Of a stretch of 64,000 nucleotides of DNA, positions 44,140 through 52,415 are shown one piece after another (the first letter of the stretch is position 1; every line of letters starts with the position of its first letter). The position numbers and the translations under genes are program-made. Source of the DNA: Streptomyces taklimakanensis. Lineage in GTDB: Bacteria; Actinomycetota; Actinomycetes; Streptomycetales; Streptomycetaceae. The stretch is taken from contig NZ_WIXO01000001.1 in the NCBI RefSeq assembly GCF_009709575.1, positions 2,978,001 through 3,042,000 on the forward strand, in the 5' to 3' direction. The notes beneath the pieces were generated by a model, which ran no database searches, was not told where the DNA came from, and saw nothing but the letters and a program-made list of their open reading frames with translations.

Positions 44140-47088
44140 GTGAGCCGCAGTTTGATCGAGCAGTGGTTGCCTGCCGCGACAATTGGCGCTGAGAGCCTAC
44201 GGGAGCGGGGAAGCGCCAAGGCATACCCGCCGATTAACTTTCTTCACGTTTGGTGGGCGAGGCGGCCTCTTATCGCCAGCCGTGCCGCTGTGCTAGGGTC
44301 TGCGCTTCCTGCCTGGCCGTCTCCAAATGAGGCCGAGCGTGACGTGGACGCAGCACGGATCCTGGATGGCCTGCGCAAGGAATTCCCAGAAGGCGAAGAT
44401 GAATACCATGCGTGGTTCGTAAAGATTCTAGGAATTCTCGGAGACCCTGTTGCTGGCCGGAAGGCCATCAAGGAAGCACTGGCAAGGGGTGTCAGGACAG
44501 ATGGAAATGCGTACGGCTACGATCGTGCGTTCACTGTTAACCCTGACCAGGAAACCATTGATCGCATCCATCGACTCGCCTCCCTCCGCGCTGGCGAAGA
44601 ATCCACTGAGAGCCGGTCTGCAGTACTCGATCTGTTCTCTGGGGGCGGCTCGATTCCTTTTGAGGCGGCCCGCTATGGATTTAATTCAGTAGCAAATGAA
44701 CTGAATCCAGTAGCCTCTGCAATTCTCCAAGGGACTGTGGTCCTTCCAGGTAATCTAGGGCCTTCCTTTTCTCAGATTATTGCCGAGTGGGGAGAGAAGT
44801 GGTCTGAGCGCATTCGGAAGCGCCTGGAAAAATTCTTCCCCACCAAGAACCCTGATGAGCGTCTGGCTTACATCTGGGCACACACGGTGCTGTGCCCAAC
44901 CACGGGGCGGTCGACACCGTTGGCACCCGACTTCTGGCTAGTGAGATCAACTCCCGGAAAAAGTGTTGCAGTTGCCCTTGAAGTCGAGCCTGGATCCGAC
45001 ACCTATCAGCTCCGCATCGTTGAGGGGCCCGAGGCCAAACTGTGGGGTACCCGATCTACCTATAAGGGTGGTACCGCAACCAGCATCTGGACTGGCGAAA
45101 CCATCTCTGGTGATTATATTCGCCAGGCATCCCAATCTGGCAAAATGGGCCAGATGCTTCTCGCCGTAGCCGTAACTCGAGCTGGAAAAAACGGTCGAAA
45201 GTTTCGCACGCCTAACACCAGTGACCTAGCCGCAGTTTCCGCTGCAGAGAAGGAACTTGCTGCACGGATGCCAGGCTGGGAAATTTCCGACCTTATTCCC
45301 GCAGAGGCGATCGACAGCGTATCCAATTACGATCGCGGGCATCGAATGTACGGAATTAATAAATGGTCTGATTTCTTCTCGACTCGCCAACTTCTCGCTA
45401 ATGTGACAGCGCTTGAGGAGTTGCGGACCATTGTAAGCGAGGCCCGCGAGAAGATCGGCAGTGAGAAGGCAAAGGCTCTTGCTCTATATCTCGCCTTTGC
45501 CCTTGACAAAATGGTCGACTACAACAGTAGGCAATGTAGTTGGGATTCCTCTCGGTCCAAAATTAGGAGCACTTTCGACAAGCATAACTTCAACTTCAAG
45601 TGGTCGTTCGCGGAATTTGACGGCGCGCATGCTCTGGCGCCATGGGCAGTCAACAATGCGGTCGTGAATCACAAGAAGATCTCCGCGCTCATGTCTCAAC
45701 GGGAATCCCTCTTCTCGGATGCCCGGAAATCGACGGCGCGAGTAATCCGGGGATCGGCCACCGATCTCCCGCTTGAGGATTCATCGATGGACGCTATCGT
45801 CACAGATCCTCCATATTATGACAATGTCATGTATGCGGAAATCTCTGACTTCTTCTATGTTTGGCTCAAGCGGGCCCTGCGTGATACCTGGCCTCAATTT
45901 GTCGACCTGGTGTTGACCGATAAGGCTTCGGAAGCCGTTGCGAATCCCGCAATCTTCAAGGATGTCGCTACTGCGACACGGAAGAAGGGGCGTAGTGCTA
46001 AAACAGGGAAGACCGCTGTAGAGCTAGCCGATGGTCGATACGAAGAGTTGCTGCGTCAATCGTTCAAGGAATCGCACCGTGTGCTAAAGGAACGGGGAGC
46101 CTTGACGGTAATGTTCACGCACAAGCGGATTGATGCTTGGGACACTCTGGGAGCAGCTCTACTCGATGCAGGATTTTCCATCAATGCATCCTGGCCGGTG
46201 CACACCGAAAGCGAGCACTCCACGCATCAAGCAAAGAAGAATGCGGCACAGTCAACAATCTTCCTGGCCTGCCGTAAGCGAATGAATAGCGAACCGGCAT
46301 ATTGGGCAGATATTCGACATGAGGTCGAGCGTGCTGCAGAAGAGGCGGCGACTCGATTCGCTGCCGAAGGAATGACTGGCGTGGACCTCACAATTGCCAC
46401 TTATGGGCCTGTGCTGTCTGTGCTATCAGAGCGCTGGCCTGTCTACACCGGAAAACTGGATGACGAGGGAAACCCTGAAGTGCTGCGACCTGATGCGGCG
46501 CTTGATCTGGCGCGAGAGAAGGTCGCCTCGCTGAAGAAGCGACAGTTGCTCGGCGGTCGGGACATCGACTTCGACCGAGTCACTGATTGGTACCTGCTTG
46601 CATGGAACGACTTCGCTGCCGCAGAATTCCCGTACGACGAAGCTCGTAAGTTGTCGATCGCGACGCACCTAGACCTCGATGATCTCGCCAAGCGGCGCAA
46701 GGTAGTCAGACAATCGAGCGGCAGTGTCACCCTGCTGACGCCGACGCAGCGAGCTACGGCGGGTGGCCTTGACCCGGACGCTGGGGAGTATGACAGCTGG
46801 ATCGATCGGCTGCACGCTCTGATGCTGATCTACGACTCGGAGGGGCTCGGGGCAGCCAAAGCCTGGCTGAACCGCACTCGCCTGGCTGACGACCCCACGT
46901 TCACTGCAGTTTTCCGTGCAGCGTTGCATGCGATTCCCCGAGTGAAGGATAAGGGTGATTTTGCACGGCCTGAAGCACGAATTCTCGACAGCTTGCGCAC
47001 CGCTCTTTTCGATCACGTAGAGGCGCCAGCTGATGAGAGCGACCTCGCTGCCCTGGACGACCAGCAGGATGTGCTCTTCGATGTCTGA
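44140..47088 (+). CDS. DUF1156-type adenine-specific DNA methyltransferase
   Basis: 982 aa from GTG 44140, preceded by GGAGGAGG. N-terminus LIEQWLPAATIGAESLRERG and FLHVWWARRPLIASRAA is the DUF1156 signature. The SAM site is LDLFSGGGSIPFEA (from 164), and the catalytic motif TDPPYYDN is at about 555-562, followed by YAEISDFFYVWLKRALRD. The DPPY motif means N6-adenine (or N4-cytosine) methylation. Only one Cys remains of the usual zinc-ribbon. Third-position G/C is clearly lower than in host genes. Its 3' end overlaps the helicase gene by 8 bp. Confidence 0.87.
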   Translation: MSRSLIEQWLPAATIGAESLRERGSAKAYPPINFLHVWWARRPLIASRAAVLGSALPAWPSPNEAERDVDAARILDGLRKEFPEGEDEYHAWFVKILGILGDPVAGRKAIKEALARGVRTDGNAYGYDRAFTVNPDQETIDRIHRLASLRAGEESTESRSAVLDLFSGGGSIPFEAARYGFNSVANELNPVASAILQGTVVLPGNLGPSFSQIIAEWGEKWSERIRKRLEKFFPTKNPDERLAYIWAHTVLCPTTGRSTPLAPDFWLVRSTPGKSVAVALEVEPGSDTYQLRIVEGPEAKLWGTRSTYKGGTATSIWTGETISGDYIRQASQSGKMGQMLLAVAVTRAGKNGRKFRTPNTSDLAAVSAAEKELAARMPGWEISDLIPAEAIDSVSNYDRGHRMYGINKWSDFFSTRQLLANVTALEELRTIVSEAREKIGSEKAKALALYLAFALDKMVDYNSRQCSWDSSRSKIRSTFDKHNFNFKWSFAEFDGAHALAPWAVNNAVVNHKKISALMSQRESLFSDARKSTARVIRGSATDLPLEDSSMDAIVTDPPYYDNVMYAEISDFFYVWLKRALRDTWPQFVDLVLTDKASEAVANPAIFKDVATATRKKGRSAKTGKTAVELADGRYEELLRQSFKESHRVLKERGALTVMFTHKRIDAWDTLGAALLDAGFSINASWPVHTESEHSTHQAKKNAAQSTIFLACRKRMNSEPAYWADIRHEVERAAEEAATRFAAEGMTGVDLTIATYGPVLSVLSERWPVYTGKLDDEGNPEVLRPDAALDLAREKVASLKKRQLLGGRDIDFDRVTDWYLLAWNDFAAAEFPYDEARKLSIATHLDLDDLAKRRKVVRQSSGSVTLLTPTQRATAGGLDPDAGEYDSWIDRLHALMLIYDSEGLGAAKAWLNRTRLADDPTFTAVFRAALHAIPRVKDKGDFARPEARILDSLRTALFDHVEAPADESDLAALDDQQDVLFDV

Positions 47089-50000
47089 GGCGAACTCGGC
47101 GGCGCGGCCTGGGCTGAAGGGCTTGGACCTGAAGCTTGGCTACGACTCGAGCGACCGTATCCTGGAGACGTTCTACGTGCCCGCCCTGTCCCGGGCAGTG
47201 CGGTATGACCGGTCGGTTGGTTATTTTCGGTCATCGTCGCTGAGCGTTGCAGCGCGGGGACTGTCGCGGTTCGTCAACGGTGGCGGGCGTGTGCGGCTGC
47301 TCTGCGGTGCGGAAGTAAGTCCTGGGGACCGAGAGGCTCTCCTTGGCGAGACTGCCATCGGGCCAGCGTTCGCCAAAAAGCTCGCAGACGCGCTGGTCAC
47401 CGAGTCGGAAGTAGACCGCCGACGTCTGGAGGTACTGGCCTGGCTGGCTAGGGAAGGGCGCCTCGAAGTACGGATTGCCATCCCGATCGATCGCGACGGA
47501 ATGCCGAGGATCGGCAGCGACATGGACCCCTATTTTCACGAGAAGATCGGAGTTCTGTGGGATAGCATCGGGGACGGGGTCGCCTTCCAGGGGTCCGTCA
47601 ACGAGTCCGCGCAGGCGTGGACCCGCAACTTCGAGTCGTTCTCGGTCTATCCGTCCTGGACGGAGGCTGCCACGTACTTCAGCCATTGGAAGCTGAAGTT
47701 CGAAGAACGCTGGGCTGGCCGGATGGTCGGTTTCAAGGTGTACCCGCTGCCCGATGCGGCGGCGGAACGCCTGCTCAGCATGGCGCCGGACGTCCTTCCG
47801 GGAGAACGAGACCCGGAGGAACCGGAGCCAATGGGCGACGATGCCGTTGTCGCCCGATACCTGCAAGTGGCTCCCGCCCTCGTAGGTGCTGAGGCGCTGC
47901 CGGTCGCCACCACAGGCATCACGCTCTTCCCTCACCAGCAGCAGGTGGTCGAACGGCTCGCTGGACTCTACCCGCGGTCGTGGCTTCTGGCGGACGAGGT
48001 CGGGCTCGGTAAGACGATTTCCGCTGGCATGTCGTTGCGTCGCCTCTTGCTGTCGAAGCGTGTCCGTCGTGCTCTGATCCTCGCGCCTGCCAACGTCTGC
48101 CGTCAGTGGCAAGATGAGCTTTTTGAGAAGTTCGGCCTATGGGTTCCTCGGCTCGACGGGGGAAAAATCTACGGTGTTCATCCAAAAGACGTACGAGTAA
48201 TCCCCTCAGGCCAAAGCCCTTGGGAGTCCGCCGATGTCTTGATCGCCTCCAGCCATCTGGCGCGCCGGCCAACCGAACAGAAGCGACTCCTTGCGAACGG
48301 GCCGTATGATTTGGTGATTGTTGACGAGGCGCACCACGCACGTCGCACTCACATCGATGAGAATGAATACCGCCCGGGACGGTTGCTGGAACTGCTCGAC
48401 CGCATCACTCAGCAGGGCGCGGCGAAGGCGTTGTGGCTGCTGACCGCTACACCGATGCAGGTTGCTCCTATCGAGCTACGCGATCTGCTCGTGCACGTGG
48501 GATTGCAAGGTCCCCTGGCCGACCCCCGAGCATTTGAAAAGTACTTCCGCGAAGTTGGCAAAGGGGACGGTCCAAAGGATCCTAAGACGGCCTGGTCCTG
48601 GTTGGACCAGACACTGCGGGACACACCCCGCCTGCCGCGAACTGCTGCCGAAGATGCATTCTTGCGGCAGACCAGGGAACGGCTGGGACCAGTTGTTGCT
48701 GCGCGGATTGAGAAGTTCGGCACCGGCGACCTGAGCGGTGAGGAGATCGTCAGGGAGCTGGCACCGGAAGGGCGCGCAGCTCTGCGAGGGTGGCTCTCCC
48801 TGCTCAGTCCTGTCGGACAGTTTGTCACCAGGCACAGCCGCGAAACGCTGAAGATGTATCGGGATCGCGGCCTGCTCACAGAGAATCTCGCGGACCGGGA
48901 TACCAAGCCGATCGTCATTCCATTCAGGGATGAGGAGCAGGAGCTCTACGATGAGCTTGACGACCTCATTGACCGCCTCATGGCAGCGCACGGCAGCAGG
49001 CGCGGCGCTGGCTTCGTGCTGACGGTCTACCGTCGGCGTCTCACCTCCTCGTGGGCTGCGATCCAGTCCACTCTCACGAAGAGGCTTAACCGCGAGAAAC
49101 TCGCGCTGGATGACGACCAGGCTGTGGAGGACCTGGAAGAAGCATGGAACGATGCGGGCCTGGAGACTGGCGATGGGCACCGGGTCAACGACGTTCAGGC
49201 GCTGCCGCTGACGCCTGCGGAAATAGACGATATCCGTGGCTACATTGACCGAATGCAGCACGTTCCGGACTCGAAGTTCGATCGGCTGCGTTCCGACCTC
49301 AACGCGGCGCGAGGGCGTGGTCATTCGACCATCGTCTTCACCCAGTACACCGACACACTTACGTACCTCCGCAACAAACTCGTTGGCGCCTATCGCTCCC
49401 AGCTTGCGACCTTCACCGGTGAGGGTGGTCAGGTCTTCCGGGAGGCCGAAGGATGGGTCGACATCTCCAAGCGCGACCTCGTTGACGCCGTACGGTCTGG
49501 GAGGGTGACGGTGCTCCTGGCCAACGACGCGGCCAGTGAAGGTCTCAACTTGCAGGCGTGCAGCTACCTCATCAACTACGACATGCCCTGGAACCCCATG
49601 CGTGTCGAGCAGCGCATCGGGCGAGTGGACCGCTTGGGCCAGGCTCGTAATGTCGTGCACATCCGGAGTTACTTCATACCGAACACGGTCGAGCAGGATG
49701 TTTACGCCGCACTTGCCGGGCGAATCGACGACTTCAGGCAGTTGCTAGGGAAGCTCCAGCCGATCCTAGGTGCGACAGAGCATGCCTTTCAAACCATCTT
49801 TAGGGCACCCAAAAGCGAGCGGGCAACAGTGCAGCAAGAGGCGATCAATGCGCTGGTCAACCAGATCGACCAATTGCGTCAAGAGGGTGTCGATTTCGGC
49901 GCGGAAGATCCGATGCCTTTGCCCATTCATGCGCCTTCGCCGGTCACGCTGGAAGATCTTAGAGAGGTTCTCGTCGAGCGGTTCGCTGCGGTGCTCGATA

Positions 50001-50680
50001 AGGAAGGACGTCCTGTGACATTCGATCCTTCCCGCGCATCGCGCGACGGTGAGAGCTGGACTGCGTTGGCAACCTATGGCCACCCGGCTCTAGCCGAAGC
50101 TCTTGCCCGCCGAGCTGGCCCGAATGTCCCTGATGATAGCGCCCTTGTCATCACTGGTGATGGGGCATGGCCCACTGTTGCGGTACGAGCTGACCGTACT
50201 CCCCCCGTGCCTGTCCAAGGGCTAAGGGACGTGGACTCGCTTGGTGCGGCAGCCGCCCGTGGCCAGGCCGAGGAGGAAGCCAACAACATCAGGATTCATG
50301 CGGCGCGTAAGCAGCGTAACTATGAGGACGCGCTTGCTACCACCAGGAGACAGCAGGTTCTGTCCGGTATCCATATGAAGTTCGTTGAGCTCGTTCACGA
50401 GGCTCTCGCTAGCGGATGCGCAGCTGCCCGTTACGACGGTGGCGTCAAGGTTGATCCGATCACCGTATGGCACAAACTCAATGGAGAGACGACTATCTGG
50501 GGATATGCGGACGCGACTCGTAAGAAACTAGGTATTCCGTTGGCTCAGCTCATCCCGGCTCGACTTAGTACTCAAGTAGAGCCGATTAGTCCAGACGAAT
50601 GGGATGAACGCCGACGTGCTCTAGGGCTTCAGCTGCGGGAGTTGATGGTTTCACTGCGGGCAGCTATGTTTAAGGGATAA
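47081..50680 (+). CDS. PLD-domain SNF2-family helicase of the defence operon
   Basis: 1199 aa from ATG 47081, overlapping the methylase. The first 250 residues are a phospholipase-D-like domain (VPALSRAVRYDRSVGYFRSS, GGRVRLLCGAEVS, HEK at 153-155, FQGSVNESAQAW). The SNF2 motor follows: LADEVGLGKTISAG (Walker A Lys311), VDEAHHAR (Asp415), LTATPMQ, then NDAASEGLNLQACSYLINYD and QRIGRVDRLGQ (about 844). The C-terminus is helical. It could translocate on and cut or remodel unmodified invader DNA. A single HxK motif means nuclease action would need a dimer. Confidence 0.88.
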   Translation: MSEANSAARPGLKGLDLKLGYDSSDRILETFYVPALSRAVRYDRSVGYFRSSSLSVAARGLSRFVNGGGRVRLLCGAEVSPGDREALLGETAIGPAFAKKLADALVTESEVDRRRLEVLAWLAREGRLEVRIAIPIDRDGMPRIGSDMDPYFHEKIGVLWDSIGDGVAFQGSVNESAQAWTRNFESFSVYPSWTEAATYFSHWKLKFEERWAGRMVGFKVYPLPDAAAERLLSMAPDVLPGERDPEEPEPMGDDAVVARYLQVAPALVGAEALPVATTGITLFPHQQQVVERLAGLYPRSWLLADEVGLGKTISAGMSLRRLLLSKRVRRALILAPANVCRQWQDELFEKFGLWVPRLDGGKIYGVHPKDVRVIPSGQSPWESADVLIASSHLARRPTEQKRLLANGPYDLVIVDEAHHARRTHIDENEYRPGRLLELLDRITQQGAAKALWLLTATPMQVAPIELRDLLVHVGLQGPLADPRAFEKYFREVGKGDGPKDPKTAWSWLDQTLRDTPRLPRTAAEDAFLRQTRERLGPVVAARIEKFGTGDLSGEEIVRELAPEGRAALRGWLSLLSPVGQFVTRHSRETLKMYRDRGLLTENLADRDTKPIVIPFRDEEQELYDELDDLIDRLMAAHGSRRGAGFVLTVYRRRLTSSWAAIQSTLTKRLNREKLALDDDQAVEDLEEAWNDAGLETGDGHRVNDVQALPLTPAEIDDIRGYIDRMQHVPDSKFDRLRSDLNAARGRGHSTIVFTQYTDTLTYLRNKLVGAYRSQLATFTGEGGQVFREAEGWVDISKRDLVDAVRSGRVTVLLANDAASEGLNLQACSYLINYDMPWNPMRVEQRIGRVDRLGQARNVVHIRSYFIPNTVEQDVYAALAGRIDDFRQLLGKLQPILGATEHAFQTIFRAPKSERATVQQEAINALVNQIDQLRQEGVDFGAEDPMPLPIHAPSPVTLEDLREVLVERFAAVLDKEGRPVTFDPSRASRDGESWTALATYGHPALAEALARRAGPNVPDDSALVITGDGAWPTVAVRADRTPPVPVQGLRDVDSLGAAAARGQAEEEANNIRIHAARKQRNYEDALATTRRQQVLSGIHMKFVELVHEALASGCAAARYDGGVKVDPITVWHKLNGETTIWGYADATRKKLGIPLAQLIPARLSTQVEPISPDEWDERRRALGLQLRELMVSLRAAMFKG

Positions 50681-51133
50681 TCTTACTTAAGGGTCGTAAA
50701 ACGAGCACGGTGCTAGAGAGCCAGCTGATCGGAGTTTTCTGGCGTCGGCCGACACGTAGATGGTTGAGCGGGCGGCGGAGCGGGTTTGGGCGGTGTCCTG
50801 CCCGGGCTGGGGTCGAGCGTGGCCAGGGGGCCGTACGCTGGTTGGCAACTCGGGCAGGCTGTGGACCTGCCCGCAATGTGTCCGAGTGGCCCCCTGGGCT
50901 TGCTCGACGCGGGTCCCGGACCGGGCAGGTGCGTAAAGCCGTCGGAGCCGACCCCCAGCCACGAGGGCGCCTAGTCAGCAACCATCGGCTTGCTGCTGGC
51001 GCGCGACCGGCGGACGCCGGGGCGGAGCGGGGCGGAGACAGGAGCGCAGGCCCGGCGGGGAGCCGGGCCGCGCGCGGCGAGCGGCAGCGAGCCGCACTTG
51101 AGTAAGTGAAGACGGGTTTCGACAGGTGGCGGG
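50681..51133. other. Structured non-coding region; candidate replication or transfer origin
   Basis: No gene is supported. A 10-bp outer stem (50823-50832 with 50888-50897) encloses an 8-bp inner stem (50851-50858 with 50866-50873), giving a branched structure. The place, between the cargo and the backbone of a Rep-carrying AICE, would suit a single-strand origin or the clt transfer locus. This role is a guess from structure and position. Confidence 0.4.
51049..51069 (-). terminator. Hairpin after the GntR gene
   Basis: An 8-bp stem (GGCCCGGC, 51049-51056, with 51062-51069) and 5-base loop lies 65 bp beyond the stop of the leftward GntR gene. Confidence 0.6.
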
Positions 51134-51907
51134 TCAGCCGGTGGGCTGGGCCTGGTGGGGGCTGTCGGCGGTGATGCGGTAGGCGAGTTGGGCGCGGTCG
51201 CCGCTGGTGGTGAGCTCTTCGAGGATCAGCGGGCGGTCGTCGCGGCCCAGGGTGGTGCGGGTGGTGTGGATGACCGGGGTGGCGTCGGGGAGCTGGAGCG
51301 TGGTGCGCTCGTCGGGCAGCGGCATGCGGGCGCGGGTGGTCTCGGTCCAGGACAGGGTGTGTCCGGCCTCGGTGAGCAGGGCGTAGATTCGCGCGGGCTC
51401 GGTGTCGGGGTGCTCGGCCAGTGCGGTGCCCTCGGCGGTGGCGAACGGGATCAGGGTCCGGTGCAGGGCGCGGGTGCCGGTGGCCGGGTCGGTCAGGAGT
51501 CGGTCGACGCCGAAGAGGGCTTCGCCTTCGTCCAAGGCGAGGAGCGGGCCGGTGGTGGCCGTGGTCTTGGTGCGGTAGACGCTGGGCTCCTCGGCGGTCT
51601 TCCATGCGTCGTGGCCGGTGGTGAAGTGGCCTGCGGTGTCTCGGGTGACGGTGCGGTCGATGGTGAGGACCGGGGTGGGGGCGCCGCGGACGAAGCTGCC
51701 CTTGCCGTGGATGACGTCGATGAGTCCTTCGCTGCGCAGGGCGGCGATCGCATTGCGCACCGTGGGACGGGAGACCTGGTAGCGGGCGATGAGCTGGGCC
51801 TCTGAGGGCAGCGGTGCGCCCGGCGCGAACTCCCCGGATGCGATGGCGTCGCGGATGGCGGCGGCCACCTGCTTGTAGAGCGCTCCGGGGCGCTGGATCT
51901 CTCCCAT
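51134..51907 (-). CDS. GntR/HutC family repressor, KorSA-like
   Basis: 257 aa from ATG 51907 (MGEIQRPGALYKQ). The winged helix is clear (VAAAIRDAIASGEFAPGAPL, PSEAQLIARYQVSRPTVRNA, LIDVIHGKGSFVRG), followed by a UTRA ligand domain (DRLLTDPATGTRALHRTLIP). In pSAM2 and related AICEs the KorSA repressor of this family controls transfer and replication genes. Here it is divergent from the transfer operon, with a pair of repeated operators between them. The frame runs on upstream but without a good start. Confidence 0.87.
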   Translation of the reverse strand: MGEIQRPGALYKQVAAAIRDAIASGEFAPGAPLPSEAQLIARYQVSRPTVRNAIAALRSEGLIDVIHGKGSFVRGAPTPVLTIDRTVTRDTAGHFTTGHDAWKTAEEPSVYRTKTTATTGPLLALDEGEALFGVDRLLTDPATGTRALHRTLIPFATAEGTALAEHPDTEPARIYALLTEAGHTLSWTETTRARMPLPDERTTLQLPDATPVIHTTRTTLGRDDRPLILEELTTSGDRAQLAYRITADSPHQAQPTG

Positions 51908-51955
51908 AGGTGCCTCGCTGTCAGGTGAGGAGCGGCGCCGCTCGCTCGGCGCGAT

Positions 51956-52029
51956 GTCACTCGTCAGCATAAGTGGTTGCGCTTGGCCGTCAAGGCATGC
52001 ATAGTCGTCACTCGTCAGCACGAGTGACG
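51956..52029. promoter_or_regulatory. Paired operators between korSA-like gene and transfer operon
   Basis: The 14-mer GTCACTCGTCAGCA occurs at 51956-51969 and 52007-52020. The second copy belongs to an inverted repeat with 10-base arms (CGTCACTCGT at 52006-52015 and its complement at 52020-52029, spacer CAGC). The first has a degenerate right arm. Copies are 51 bp apart in the divergent gap, as expected for an autoregulating GntR repressor. Confidence 0.7.
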
Positions 52030-52073
52030 TCAGTGTAGTACTGGTGTCCGATCGGCCAAGGAGGCCACCACTG

Positions 52074-52415
52074 ATGCAGTCCATTCCCGTGGACACATCC
52101 CGGCTCGGCGTACTGCGGTGCGCCGTCGCGCCGGAACCGAAGATCGCGGACTTTGAGAAGCAGGAGGTCAAGAAGGACCGAGAGGGCAACACGATCTACA
52201 CCGTGGGCGTCATGGTCCGCCAGGAAGGGCGGCGGGTGTCGGTGATCGAGGTCGCAGTCACCGGAGAACCCAGGGGCGTCACCGAGGGGGCCGAGGTCCG
52301 CATCACCGGCCTGGAGGCGTTCGCCTGGTCCATGGGCGACCGACACGGCATCAGCTTCCGCGCGGCTGCCGTCACCCCGGTCACCCCGCCGTCCGGCAAG
52401 GGCGGTGGCGTCTGA
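52074..52415 (+). CDS. AICE-associated hypothetical protein upstream of the Tra pump
   Basis: 113 aa from ATG 52074, with AAGGAGG upstream. It looks like an OB- or beta-rich small protein (YTVGVMVRQEGRRVSVIEVA, GVTEGAEVRITGLEAFAWSM). A similar protein (often annotated only as hypothetical or SCO3933-like) precedes the FtsK-like transfer gene in many Streptomyces AICEs. The stop overlaps the next start (TGATG), so expression is coupled. Function unknown. Confidence 0.72.
   Translation: MQSIPVDTSRLGVLRCAVAPEPKIADFEKQEVKKDREGNTIYTVGVMVRQEGRRVSVIEVAVTGEPRGVTEGAEVRITGLEAFAWSMGDRHGISFRAAAVTPVTPPSGKGGGV

Noticed and set aside
43895-44143. An 82-codon frame between the small defence gene and the methylase
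   Set aside because: No family resemblance, starts inside the previous gene and covers the hairpin before the methylase.
40489-50680. Classical DISARM (drmA-drmB-drmC)
   Set aside because: No DUF1998 protein or DrmA/DrmB helicase is present; PLD and SNF2 are fused and the methylase is DUF1156-type.
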